A DNA stretch of 64,000 nucleotides from Diploscapter coronatus (taxonomy: Eukaryota; Nematoda; Chromadorea; Rhabditida; Rhabditidae). A program made the translations under genes and the position numbers. Below are positions 30,666 through 41,891 of the stretch, piece by piece (positions within the stretch are counted from its first letter, which is position 1; each line of letters begins with the position of its first letter). The notes under the pieces are model-generated. The model saw only the letters and a list, made by a program, of their open reading frames with translations. It did not search any database and was not told the DNA's origin. Location: the NCBI GenBank assembly GCA_964036155.1, contig OZ038422.1, positions 72,563,201 through 72,627,200 of the forward strand, in the 5' to 3' direction.

Positions 30666-33600
30666 CTATTCTATGAGTTGGTTTGAAACATTTTCAATGT
30701 TGAACAACTCAGTGAATACCTTGTACAACTCCGTCTCTGGACTACTGTTGTGTCTTCCTATCGGTGGATGAATCAGCGATGCACTTTGAGCCACAGGATT
30801 AGATCCAGAAGGCAATCCGAGCAGGGGAGGAATCGTCACTGCAATAGCTTTGAGATTCATGAATTTTCTTAGGCGTAAAACTAGAATATTCAAACAAAGT
30901 ACCTGGCGGAAACGGCCTGGCGATAGGCTTTATATCCGGAGGCTGATTGTTTGGAAGTGGGTTTTGAGGCTGAGCTGAGCTTGAAGCAGCAGAAGACGAG
31001 GTTGGGGACTGTTCGACCTTAATTTTATAGGAAAAAATAAATAAATTATTCAGATGTCAATCTACAAAAATATTATGTTTAGAAAATTGCGACCCTAGTC
31101 ACTTATAGAATTTTAAACTAATTGCTATCTGACACTAGCGTGATATTCAGAGAGTTGCGTTCCTTAGAAATTTTCATCACATTTTAATGAAACTATAAAG
31201 CGATTGTTGCATTGAAGTTAATGCTCTAATAATCTAACCTCTCTGAAAAACTCATCCAATTCATCTTTCAATTCAGGAAGCGTCGTTTCGGTGTTTGCTG
31301 CCGGTAAGAGTTTATCCAAAAGCGAATTTGCAACAGGAGGTGGGGCTTCTAGAAGATGTAAATACTGTGAAAGATTTATTAGAAGTCTATGGGTTTCTCC
31401 TATTTTTAGTTTCTTTTCAGGGAGTTTTATTCTTGATCGAATAGTATTATTTCTTCGAAAATAATGACGAAGGTCTAACCTTTTTGAGCTATGAATGATG
31501 CATGTGACAGCAGTAGTGAATTGAGTGAAGATGCCGATTCAGGAGATGAAGACTCGGGAGTGAACAGGGACAGATGAGCGGGAAGCACGGGCTTCATCGG
31601 AATTTCGACTTCGATCTGGAATTTGGAAACCACGATTAAATCAACTATTCTCCCTGGAAATAGGAGCTTGAATTACAACAATCACTCGTTGTTAGTTATT
31701 CGAACATGGGAACAATAAACTGTTTATCATAGGAAATTGTATATCCCAAGTTTTTGAGCAACTTATCAATGGGTTCATCCTATAATCCAATTATTTCGTA
31801 AGACTCAAATTTTAACAAATTTCTTTTTTTAAATCTAGTTCGCATAAATGGGTTTCACAATTTTTCATAAAAACAGTAACCATGAATAGATTCTGATACG
31901 CTTTAATCTAGCATAGAAAGTAAGAGACATTTCTACCTGATTACAATTCATCAAGAACTGAGGATGAATCAACGGCATAAATGGCGGTTCAGTTTTGATG
32001 GTCGGGAAAATCGGGTCACAGGTCGGAGCGACGAATGACTCGGAGGGATATGGAGATGCAGGGGATAGAGGTCGGTCATCTGATTCCGGAGAGTCCTAAA
32101 TTGTTTAAATTTTTATTTGATTTAGCTAGTTTTAATGGATTAAATGTTAATGCGGCATCAAAGATATTGTGCGTACTTTCTATGGCATTTCTTATATGAA
32201 CTTTTGAAACATAGTTGATCTAAGAGTAATGACTATGATTTGTAGCAATGTAATACATCGTGAGAAGTTAGACCGATAAATATCAAATGTAATATAGCGT
32301 ATCATTTTAGCAATCGGTGCATAATTATTTGATCTTTCTAAGTTGCAAGATGGAAATTTACCTGCGAACTAAACGCAGCCGGATATGTATGTCGCATCGT
32401 GTAGATCCATGAGTTGGCTTGAAGTGTGGCTGCTTCCAACTCACTAAAGGTTATGATGTTTTTGGATAAAAGTAAGAACAACCTCAGAATCTGATAATAG
32501 CAATGAATGATGTGTCTAACTCTTCTACCATCCTGAGTTTCGTGCGTGAAGTTACCTCGAATTGCGAAAACCTGAAGATTTTATGTTTCAAAACTGTTTC
32601 GTTAAAGCTCTTGAAATTGTGTTTATTGCATGATACATTGATGAACTTATCGACAAAATTTAAAGGAAAAATAACCAACCACTCTCCTATCAATGATTTA
32701 AGAAGTTTAAAAACTTTTACTTCAACCAGCCTCATATTTTAGGAAATTGAAAGTTAACGTAATTAAATTTTAGCTTCCATTCATCGATAATAATAATAAT
32801 AAGAGTTTCCAAGATTTAGCCTCAGCTAATTTCAAAATTATGGAGGCTAAATTGAAGTTAAAATTGGTTATCATACCGTATGCAGCCAGATCCATTCACC
32901 CGCAGCGTTTTGTAGTCGAATCAGCGCTAATACTGAGCCCTCTTTCTCTTGACATACTGAAAGTTGATCTTCGTTTCCCTTTAGAGAAATATTGATTTAC
33001 AAAGCCTGTGTTTATAAGCGACTTCCTGAATATGATATGGATGAAGTAGTTGGTACCAGCTAGTGCCCTCGAGTTGGCCTGGACGAACACCCAAATGCTC
33101 ACAGCACCTGAATTATACGTTTATCAAGCAGATTATTATAAAGTAATTTTGTTATGAATCAAAATAATTTGTCGTCAATTCGGAAAAATTTTTCAACAAT
33201 TTCTATTAGATTACTGCACGTTTGATAGGCTATATAAATTTGTATAACTTTAGTGCAAATTTAGATCTACGAACATTTAAGACTGATTCGATTAGGTTTT
33301 AACCTAAGCCAAATACATTTTTATGGAATAGCTTTGGTTGATTAGTAGTTTTATTTTGAGCTCCAATTTATCTAGGCAAAGTTGAAACTTCACAGCGAAC
33401 TCAACTCTTTGAATTTAATGCCCAGCTAACTTTAAAAAATTCAATTATATTTTAGATATTTTTATCCCTAGTTACTTATTCGAGTTATTAATGGCTGAAA
33501 GAAATCGATAGTTCGTATTGTAATTCAAAATATGCAATATTTACATGGAATCCAATTCCTTGAACTTCATGTCCAAATAATGTTGGCTCGTGAAGACATT

Positions 33601-36600
33601 CGTGTTGCCGTTAGCCATCGTTTCGGCATTTTCGGGGTTGATCAGAGGCTGACAAAACGCCGCGAATACTGGTTGTGCCTAAAAACGACATTGAAAGTGT
33701 ATTGATAATTTCAAAATATTCCTTGATAGCATTTTGATTGAAATATACAATACTTACATCCTTAATAACTTTAAATCGTTAAGAAAATGTAAAATTGTCA
33801 ATGTTAGTTTCAGATTCTATGAAGTATCAAGAAGAATATTTTTAAAAAATAATTCCCTGGAAATTTTTTAGACTATAAAAAGCGTGGAATTTTACCGTTT
33901 CCGGTGAACTGACAAAGTTCTGGTAGTACTCTGCGGATTCAATATACCGTCCTTGTAGTAAAATAAACTGAAATTTATAGTTTATCTAAGTGTGATAATT
34001 TATAAATTGGAGACTGTCAAAATTTAAAGTCAAGGTGAAATAAATACATATCTCGTCATTTTCAAATTTATTTTAAAATTGAAGACCTTATGATATTGAA
34101 GCTGCCGTTTGGCGGTTCTAGCGAGGTTTAGTCTACAGATGAAAACCCGTTCATCTGGGAACGATCCTGAAGGAGGCGGTCCGGAAGCTAACTCGGCTCG
34201 AACTGCAGCGGCATCTCGTGGGTCCACCAAGTCGTAGATCGAATCGCCCTGGCACATTATTTCTTCCTGAAAGTTTTCATTTTTATTATATTTTTAATAG
34301 TTAGTTGACTTATAACTGGAGAATTATCGAAAGAATCGCAATTTCGAAAAGATTAGATTTTCAGCATATCACAGAAATTATAATTCATATTATTTCGCGA
34401 ACTATGATAGGTGACTCAGCGTACGATTAATCAAAATTTCAGTAAGATAAGCTCATCGAAAGAATTTCTGCGACATATTGAAATCATTTGAAAAATCACT
34501 TACAACGGAATGTCCCAAATATTCGCTAGCATTTTCTGAGACATGTAGCATTTTGCCTTGTCTGGTCATCATGACCATAAATCCTCGAAGTGTCTTGCAC
34601 ACGTCAATGCCCTTAGGCGTCGGCGGGCCGCAAATGTCGTATAGAGATTTGATTACTGTAATTAATTTGAACGATACTAACTGAAAGAATATTGCGCATT
34701 TAAGGGAAAATTTTATCAAAACTATTCTTAAAACATAACAAAAAATCGAAAGTAAATTTAGTAGTATGTGAATAATCTTGTAGTAATCGTTGGTCTCCTG
34801 TATTTGTCATTTCCCTATACTCCCTACCCTAAATTTGATGACAAATACAGGAAGCCGTAATCCGTTCTGATTTTGAAAAAGTATATATCAAATTATCTTG
34901 CGCGTTGAATGAATAATTTAGTAAACACTGTTGTCTTAACTGTCGTCATATAAAATAAGTTTCAAAATAATTCATGGAAATTATTTTCATCTGATACTTC
35001 AATTTATCCCTTGCTAGCACTTACAATGACACTGATATCGATGTTTGCGTATGTAGATGCATCCCAGGCTCATTACTTGTAGCTGGAATAATCGATCTTT
35101 GATCGAATCTGATAGTGGCAATAGATCCCTAAAAATCGAATTAAAATAATTTAAGATTTATTCAAATACCGTAATCGCTGAATTTCTATGTTGATTTGAT
35201 CTCTCCGCTGTTTCGACGCACCCCTTGTGGACCTGAAATAAGTCTTTTTCACATTTTTTAGTTTTCAGAAATTACAAACATAGTACTATGAAAAAGTGCG
35301 AATGTAATTTGGATTTTTTCGAAAAACTTAGAAAAAGTTATTTATTCTCGTTCAAAACTAGAGCCTCTCAGCTTTCTCTTTCTTTGAATTTCATCTCCAA
35401 CCCTTTCCCTTTTTCGCTTTCTCGTTTATTTGACCGTTTTGTGACGTCACATAGGTCTCCTTCTTCGATAAACTGTTGACTATGTTAATTTCTGTTTACC
35501 TTACGGACATTCGAAGAGTAAATACTTCTGAGGAAATAGTAAGCGAATTTGAGAGAGAAAGAGAAATCGCGATATGGGAGAAAGTTAGGAGAAAAATGAG
35601 CAGAGCATGAATTGCCAAATATTGTTTGGAGCACGAGGAAAGTGAAATTTTTCAGCGAAAATACGATACTTCTGTAAATTTTTCATGTATTTTTTTAAAT
35701 GATTGGTATGGTGAACATCAAAGCGAATAACGTTCCTGGTGGCTAACAATGCGTAATTTGGCTAATGATATTTTCGAAAAAAAAATACGGTTTAACCTCT
35801 AGTAACGATCTGCCAACTTTCAATACTATATCGTCATAGAATATTTCGCATTTTTAAAAAAAATTCTTGCAAGTTTCAAAATAGTTGAAATTAAAACTGA
35901 TTTATGAAAATGGCTATTGATCGGCTTTACTAATTCTAGTATCATCGCTAGAATAAAATAAAAACGAAATGAACGCCTCTTGATATCAAGACATTTAGCG
36001 ATGATTTAAATTTCACTAAAATTTTTTTTGCAATATTTCGAAAATTGGATATCATTTCGTTCCAACCTAATCCTGCATTCCTGGTACTCCTCGCATTTAG
36101 TCAAATACAGTACCCCTCCCATCCTGCATCCACAAATTCACCAGTTCACTAGCAGGAACGCGTTGTTTGTTTTCTACAAGTTTCCCTCGAGGACTTCACT
36201 CACTCTCTCTCTCTATTTTGCGTGTATTTTGGTATTTCGTCACCGAAAATGACCAGCGAAATCGAAAAAGTGAAATTCCTGCAAAATTTACTTGCAAAAC
36301 AAAAAACAAACGTTAAACCCTGAGGTTTTAGATGCTCTTATTGAATACGGTAGATAGCTTCAATGACAATTCTATAAATTATTGAACCGTAAGTCAAGAT
36401 ATTTCAGCCTACTGGAATTATTGCAACGACACAGCGTTGCAGCATGATGAAATAGTGTCAAAGCGAGATATAAATTTTGAACAATCAATCGTCAGGCGTT
36501 AAAGTTTTGAACACGGTCCTGTTAAACACGACAGCGAGAAGAGAGGAGAAATGGCATGGGAACGCGTGGCGGCAGAAAACGAAAAAAAAGATTGGTCTTC

Positions 36601-36996
36601 TGACTTTTTTCGTTGTCTGCCGCTGTACTTTTCCATGCTACTTCTCTCTTCTCGGTTTCATGTTTAACAGAACCATTTCCAAATATGTTAAATGTCCGAA
36701 ATTTTAAAGCCCATCAACCGTACCTTTGTGGCAGCAAGTTAGCTGCATTCGCAGCATTTATGTTTGCATTTTGTAATCCTTGAATTGCGTTCGAAGTTAT
36801 TTGTGACGCTGCTGTTGTAGGTTTCTGAAATCGTCATAATCAATCAGATTTACAAAAACGATATGAAGTGCGATGCTATTTCGATTACAATAAATCTAAA
36901 AACAAATTTACTGATTTGCAGTATTCTAAATCTCTAAAGCTACAGCTATCTTACCTGCTCATTAACCAAATGAAGCTGTAAGCTGTCGTTGTTCAT
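30666..36996 (-). CDS. cky-1: CKY-1, NPAS4-like bHLH-PAS transcription factor
   Basis: Seventeen minus-strand exons close in phase to about 632 residues: 36996-36955, 36824-36724, 35232-35170, 35128-35025, 34655-34504, 34266-34087, 33967-33896, 33678-33545, 33107-33001, 32956-32877, 32571-32483, 32443-32362, 32095-31937, 31615-31480, 31348-31239, 31017-30903, 30838-30666. bHLH at about 48-103 (STRGASKQRRDQINIEIQRL, then LLPLSDSIKDRL and VMSLGCIYIRK). PAS-A contains SENASEYLGHS and QGDSIYDLVDPRDAAAVR, the NPAS4 signature; PAS-B runs through LGVRPGQLEGTSWYQLLHP to LQNAAGEWIWLHT, ending near 402. The rest is Ser/Pro-rich with acidic patches (KTEPPFMPL, LKDELDEFF), as in activation domains. Such factors bind DNA with an ARNT-type partner in the nucleus; mammalian NPAS4 is induced by neuronal activity. 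CRE palindromes lie just upstream and in intron 2. The last exon might start at 30880 instead; the acceptor at 31018 is weak. Confidence 0.93.
32205..32214 (-). promoter_or_regulatory. CTATGTTTCA, candidate 21U-RNA motif (cky-1 intron)
   Basis: Minus-strand copy, sense to cky-1, in the intron between exons 12 and 13. CAAT with T at 32166 lies at +39; a 21-nt RNA would cover 32166-32146, which is GC-richer than the spacer. Confidence 0.4.
34796..34852. repeat. 15-bp perfect inverted repeat in a cky-1 intron
   Basis: TCCTGTATTTGTCAT at 34796-34810 and its exact reverse complement at 34838-34852, with a 27-base loop. Small foldback element, transcribed inside the cky-1 intron between exons 4 and 5. 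Confidence 0.75.
35442..35449. promoter_or_regulatory. CRE palindrome TGACGTCA in cky-1 intron 2
   Basis: Full cAMP-response element inside a ten-base palindrome GTGACGTCAC (35441-35450). It lies about 200 bases before exon 3. Known binding site of CREB/ATF factors; use here is inferred. Confidence 0.5.
36515..36674. repeat. 160-bp imperfect foldback (MITE-like) element
   Basis: The ends GGTCCTGTTAAACA and, reversed, GGTTCTGTTAAACA open two 65-75-base arms that pair over most of their length with scattered mismatches (for example GCGAGAAGAGAGGAGAA against CCGAGAAGAGAGAAGTA). It sits in the long second intron of cky-1 and would form a long hairpin in the pre-mRNA. No protein is encoded. Confidence 0.75.
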
Positions 36997-37828
36997 CGCT
37001 TATTCTCCAAAATCCAAATTCTTGCTTGAAGGATACGGTATCTCCAGACTTAGATGGTTGACGTCAGAATCAGTATTGGCGTCGTCAGGATTATTGTAGC
37101 TCCAGAATATCTCTTCCGTCGTCAGGAATTCCGTATATTCCGTATAGCGGAAGGGACGCGGTGCGTAGGGTTTGCGCCTTGCAAGTTCGTGAGAGGCAGG
37201 TCACGCTCTCCGTGGACGATGGACATTGCAGAGAGACAGAGAAAAACTAGATATTACAAAAATAGAGAGAGCGCAGAGAAAACCCTTCCGCGACGTAGAC
37301 GCGAATGCGGATGACCGTACGGGCGAGAGAGAGTGGGGAAACAAGAAGGAGAAAGAGCGAAAGAGCAAGTGGTTAGAAAGAGAAAGAAAAATAGCAGGAG
37401 ATTTGGAGAGAGAGAAAAAGAAACCAGAAAGAGCCTGAGGGAAGAGAGCCGTCGATTACGTCACACTGTTGACCCTTGTCGTGGGAAACTCTGAGAAAAT
37501 AGCGAGAGAAATGAAGAGAGCAAAGAAAACAGAGAAGGTCAGAGAGAAAGTTAACACTCTCGCAAAGAAATCTACAGTCACAAAGAAAGATTGCGTAACG
37601 CGGTTTATCTCTGACGTAGAAAACGGGAAAATTTCAAAGATGAAGGGAACAGTTGCGAAAATTGTTGAGAAAGTCTTGGCAAGGTTTATAAAATGTAGAA
37701 GCACCATAATGAAACTAATATAATACCAACACAATTGGTCGAATGATTTTATGAAACATTTTAAACAAACTGATAAATATTACAATAAAAGATATGTTTA
37801 AGAGTTTGCAAATCAAGAAACTTTCAAA
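36997..37828. other. cky-1 upstream region, purine-rich
   Basis: From 37200 to 37640 the plus strand is a run of GA-rich sequence (GAGAGA, GAAAGAGAAA), that is, CT-rich on the cky-1 sense strand. CT-rich tracts are common in worm promoters. A CRE palindrome and a half-site (TTACGTCA, 37456-37463) lie in it. Open frames here are low-complexity products of the GA bias, not genes. Confidence 0.55.
37059..37066. promoter_or_regulatory. CRE palindrome TGACGTCA, proximal cky-1 promoter
   Basis: A perfect CRE 63 bases before the cky-1 ATG. With the intronic copy and the TTACGTCA at 37456 it suggests CREB/ATF control, as for activity-induced NPAS4-type genes. Inference from motif and position. Confidence 0.55.
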
Positions 37829-40650
37829 TTATTCCGATCTTTGTGTCCCATTTGTTGTTAAATTCAATTTCTCTTGAGATTCAATGACATCCTCCAAAAT
37901 CGCGATTAGTTTTTCGTTTAGGACGGTTTCGACCTGAAAAATAACGCGATAAAAAATTAAATAAATGAACTAACATGTTTCTTAAACTCTTCCGGACCAT
38001 CACCGTAAACGACCATAGCGAACAAGCCACCGAACATTGGAATGGTAAGAAGACCGCCGGTTGGCATGTATTGATGGTAGGATTCTTTGCACTGAAAATA
38101 ATCACATAAATCGGATAGTTTTCAAAAATATTCATGGCTTAGCGAGCGTCTTTAATGAAATAGTGCAAGACGCACGCTTGTTCGAAACAACACAATAAAA
38201 TCATTATCATCATCGAGAGATACTTAACAAGAAAAAAATCATACCTGCTCCAGAGTGTACGGCAACTCCTTATCCCCGAACTCCTCCTTGAGATATCCGT
38301 AGAATGTTTCCGTCAAGCTCTCCCAGTGCTCCCTTCGATCCTTGCCACTCAAAGTGTTGATGAACAGTCTGGCCAAATCAGTTGCAGGGTTGCCCCAGTG
38401 GGCCGTCTGAAAATATCTCTTTATTTAGATTTTTTCTCTACATTATGCTTCACATGAATTTACACCCTTTCAATTGGTACATTCAAACGATGTTTCTTTG
38501 AAGGACGGGAATATTTGTACAAATAAACTTGAAAAGGTTTAAAATTATGTTTCGTTAAATAAAGTATCCAGTGTGTTTAATATATTCAAATATTGCATTT
38601 GTGACGTTTAAGCGAATTAATAAAAATCATGCAAATTTATCATTTCAAGAAACGTATTTTAATACGATAAACCAAGAAATTCGAACCTGAAAATCGATCA
38701 GCGCTTCCAAATCGTATCCTCCACCATCTCGTTTTTTCATGAGCATATTCGACGACCACAAATCTCCGTGAGCGAAGGTTGGCTTCATTCCTGAATTTTT
38801 ATGTAAAACTTTGATTCAACTAAGCATTTAGTAAGCTGGCGATATTGTCAGATGTGAAATACTGAAGGTAATGGATATGTTTATTCTACAGGATTTTCTT
38901 TTTTAATATTATTTCATGTTAAAATTCCACGAGATTTCTAGATATTTCAATTGAATATCAATTTACCTAATCGCTTATTGATACTATCAGCAAAGGTGAA
39001 ATCATAAATGATGCTTCCCAAATCCTTTGTTTTATTGATTAACTCTTTAATTTCATTGTTAGCAAACTTCTCCACGACTCCGAAGTTCATTGAAACGTTC
39101 TAAAATATTTGTGCAAGGTATTTGAATAATGTTAATGGCTAATAATTAAAAAAAAATAAATATGAGTTTTCCTGAAAAACAAATTAAATTTACCTTTTCA
39201 TTGAGAATTTGCGGATAGAAATCGATGAATGGGTTCATTTTGAGCTTTGCCTTTTCTTCTTCGGGAAAGTTATCCGCCCATGCTTCAAGTTTTGCCTTGG
39301 CTCTGAGGATCTGAAATTTTTCAACTATGAGTAGGCACCAATCAGAATTTATGAAAAACTAAATAAATTTTGTTTATCTGAGATTTCCTGGATAATGTCA
39401 TGAGAAAAACGGTATGAAATCGATTAATAATATCCCATGTTTTCTTAAGTTAATTTTTCCAAATTATATACCGGCAACAAATCATTTGGTGCGAAATTAT
39501 CCCAGACATGAAGTGACGTTGCGTTAGGCTTGTATTCCATCAGAAGCAAGCCTTTGTTGATGTTATGCTGAGAGAATGATTTTGAGTAGTACACCTAAAA
39601 ATCTTGATATTTTTAGTAAGACGGAAAAAGCCACCTGCAATTTGGGAATATCGATTTTGTGCTTGTAGAACCAGTCGTAGATTATTACTTCGTTGTTGTG
39701 AAGCTAAAATTTGAAAAAAAAATCTAAGTTTCATAGAAAATCAAATGAACTGCTAAACTTATTAAGGGCAGTGATAATTCTACCGAGCGTGCGCTAGAAT
39801 TAGAGATTATAATTTTTTTTTCTGAAATCTACCTTCTTCAGATTCCCCTCAAGCGCACGCATCATCTCGCTTCCGGTTTCATGGTCGATTCCCTCAAATG
39901 TTGAGGCGTCCATTTTCGAGAAATTCGCGACGATTCCTGCCATTGAACTTATCTAAATAATTTGTTTACTTACACACAACCTGGCCGTACACTATTATTG
40001 GAATTCGTTTATTTTCTCAGATTCAGTCACTTGAAACATAGTTGAACTTTAACAAATGTATTGCTATGATTTGAATTTTGCGCATAATAAATTATTATTT
40101 ACCTTGGCAATGAAATTCTTCGGAGCAAATTTCGGTGCAGGCTCTTTCCAATCGGGATCTACCACGACGATTCGGGACATGAAGCCCTGAAGATCAACAT
40201 TAAAAATATCGGGGTTTATTTTTACCGATCCTTCCCCAATTGAAGTAAAAGATAGATCTGGTCCGAAGTTTGCTGAATCTCCAAATGTGCGGTGAGCGAT
40301 TTCCTGCAATTGATATAATTGACAAAAATAGGCTTAGTTCATAGTTGGCGGGCTTTTTATGTCTGAGTCATCATACTATTTTCCAAAACAAGCCCGCTAA
40401 TTATGAATTAATTTAAAAACTTAAATACGCGACAAAATTTAGGATATTTTGATTAGAATTTACTAATGCAATATGGACGGAGACATGTTTCATATATGAC
40501 GTTAAAGTTGAAATACAATTAGCTATTGATCTTTCAGAGTCGTCTTATAGACTATTTCAAGCTTACTTGCAAATCATCGACTGTCACATGAGTATCTGAA
40601 ATCCCATCGCCCATGGAACTGAACGCGCTTTTGTCGTGGTAGGTTGACAT
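37829..40650 (-). CDS. CHK kinase-like (DUF1679) protein
   Basis: Twelve minus-strand exons give 431 residues, the usual size for this worm family: 40650-40567, 40303-40226, 40186-40103, 39952-39833, 39703-39635, 39594-39472, 39310-39194, 39099-38967, 38790-38687, 38406-38245, 38091-37975, 37933-37829. The family is related to choline/aminoglycoside phosphotransferases and ecdysteroid kinases; substrates in worms are mostly unknown. Seen: GEGS then GFMSRIVVVDPDW near residues 50-65, the catalytic loop HGDLWSSNMLM with His277, Asp279 and Asn284, and the metal-binding IDFQTAHWGNPATDLARL with Asp302. All key residues are present, so it is probably active. A 39-nt intron (40225-40187) is a multiple of three without stop, so its retention would add 13 residues. 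TTTCAG ten bases before the ATG is a probable trans-splice site; upstream TGATAA sites suggest intestinal expression. Confidence 0.93.
40032..40041 (-). promoter_or_regulatory. CTATGTTTCA, candidate 21U-RNA motif (CHK gene intron)
   Basis: Minus-strand copy, sense to the host, just inside the intron after the exon ending at 40103. At +41 is TAGT with T at 39991, followed by GC-rich TGTACGGCCAGG; a 21-nt RNA would span 39991-39971. One of the best candidates. Confidence 0.45.
40338..40407. repeat. 18-bp inverted repeat in CHK gene intron 1
   Basis: TTCATAGTTGGCGGGCTT (40338-40355) pairs with 40390-40407 with two mismatches. Another small intronic foldback. Confidence 0.65.
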
Positions 40651-40660
40651 TTTTTCGAAT

Positions 40661-40666
40661 CTGAAA
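40661..40666 (-). promoter_or_regulatory. probable spliced-leader acceptor of the CHK gene
   Basis: On the minus strand TTTCAG ends ten bases before the ATG. Confidence 0.6.
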
Positions 40667-41891
40667 TTCCAAATATTTAAAAAATAAAATAACTTGAGTA
40701 TGATCAATTTCAAAATTCAATGAAATTATTCTAAATTTATAGGGAACACTTGATAAGAAATGATAAGTTATCACTTTCTTGAAAGGCGATCTTCAAAATT
40801 TTACTGATTTTTAGAGATGACGAAATCTTCGATGATTCATAATTTATAAAAGAAAAAGCTGATAAAAATGATAAAGGTTCCCAAAGAACTAAAATATTAT
40901 CTTTGAAAATTCAGATAAGAAACCTCAAAACTGTCGAGTCACCGATAAATATTCGGAATGATGAAATTTAAAAATTGCATCATGAAAAGTAAATATCAGT
41001 CTGGTAGACTACACGTGTTTGTGAGAAATGAGTGTTCTTCGGAATGATCGCGATGATGCAAATTAGAAACTAGAGTAAAACTAATGATATTCTAGATAGA
41101 TAATGATGAGTTATGATGTTAGTGAAACGCAAAAATTTGAAATTAGACAATTTTGAGAGCTAGTGAGTAAAACAAACACGAAATTTCCTAGACGCGAACG
41201 ATGAAAAGTACGAAAGTTTAGTTTAGTTTGTGTAAATAAAGGTTGATAGGAAGAAAACTCCTTATTGAAACTGAATAAAAATGATCAAACTGACTCAGTT
41301 CCTGAAATATAAGATCAAAGGTTTGCATCAATTTTGCAAATTAAAATTGTGAAATAGTTTGAAGGTGATAGCTTTATGGCAAAAGAATGATCAGTTCTTA
41401 TCGCCTTCACTATTTTCAGGCAAAAGTATTGGATGGCAGAATAATCGCCTTTATAAACGAGCACGCTTCGTTCTAAATGATGACTTTTGACAGAAATTTG
41501 TCCCGGAAACTGTCGTAGTCAAACTCTTTAACATTTTCAAAACATTCTAACAGCGATAAAGATTTATTACAGGCAAATATGCAAACTAAACAATAATCAC
41601 GAAAAATCACAATTTTTGAATATGTTGCAGAAAAGTCAACTGTAAAGTAGCGTCTATCATATAATAATGTGCGTATTATGGCTAAACCAAAATATTTCAA
41701 CAACTTAACTCAATCAATTTTAAATTGCCAGGCCAGATTTGAAGCTACTGATTCCAAAGTGGTATTTTTCAAATGGTTTTTGGTTAAGTTGTAAAAAATA
41801 AATATCAATCATGTGATATCGTTTACTTGACTAGAGAAAGAATAAAACAAGTATAACCCAATTGTGCTGAATATGTACAAATTATTCCAAT
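40667..41891. other. CHK gene promoter region and spacer
   Basis: AT-rich. Near the CHK gene lie five TGATAA/TTATCA sites (listed). No exon-like sequence between the CHK gene and the end of the next gene at 41892. Confidence 0.5.
40751..40874. promoter_or_regulatory. TGATAA cluster upstream of CHK gene
   Basis: TGATAA at 40751, 40761, 40860 and 40869 and TTATCA at 40768, 100-225 bases upstream of the CHK gene ATG. TGATAA is the core of the intestinal GATA-factor (ELT-2 type) site in worms. Confidence 0.5.
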
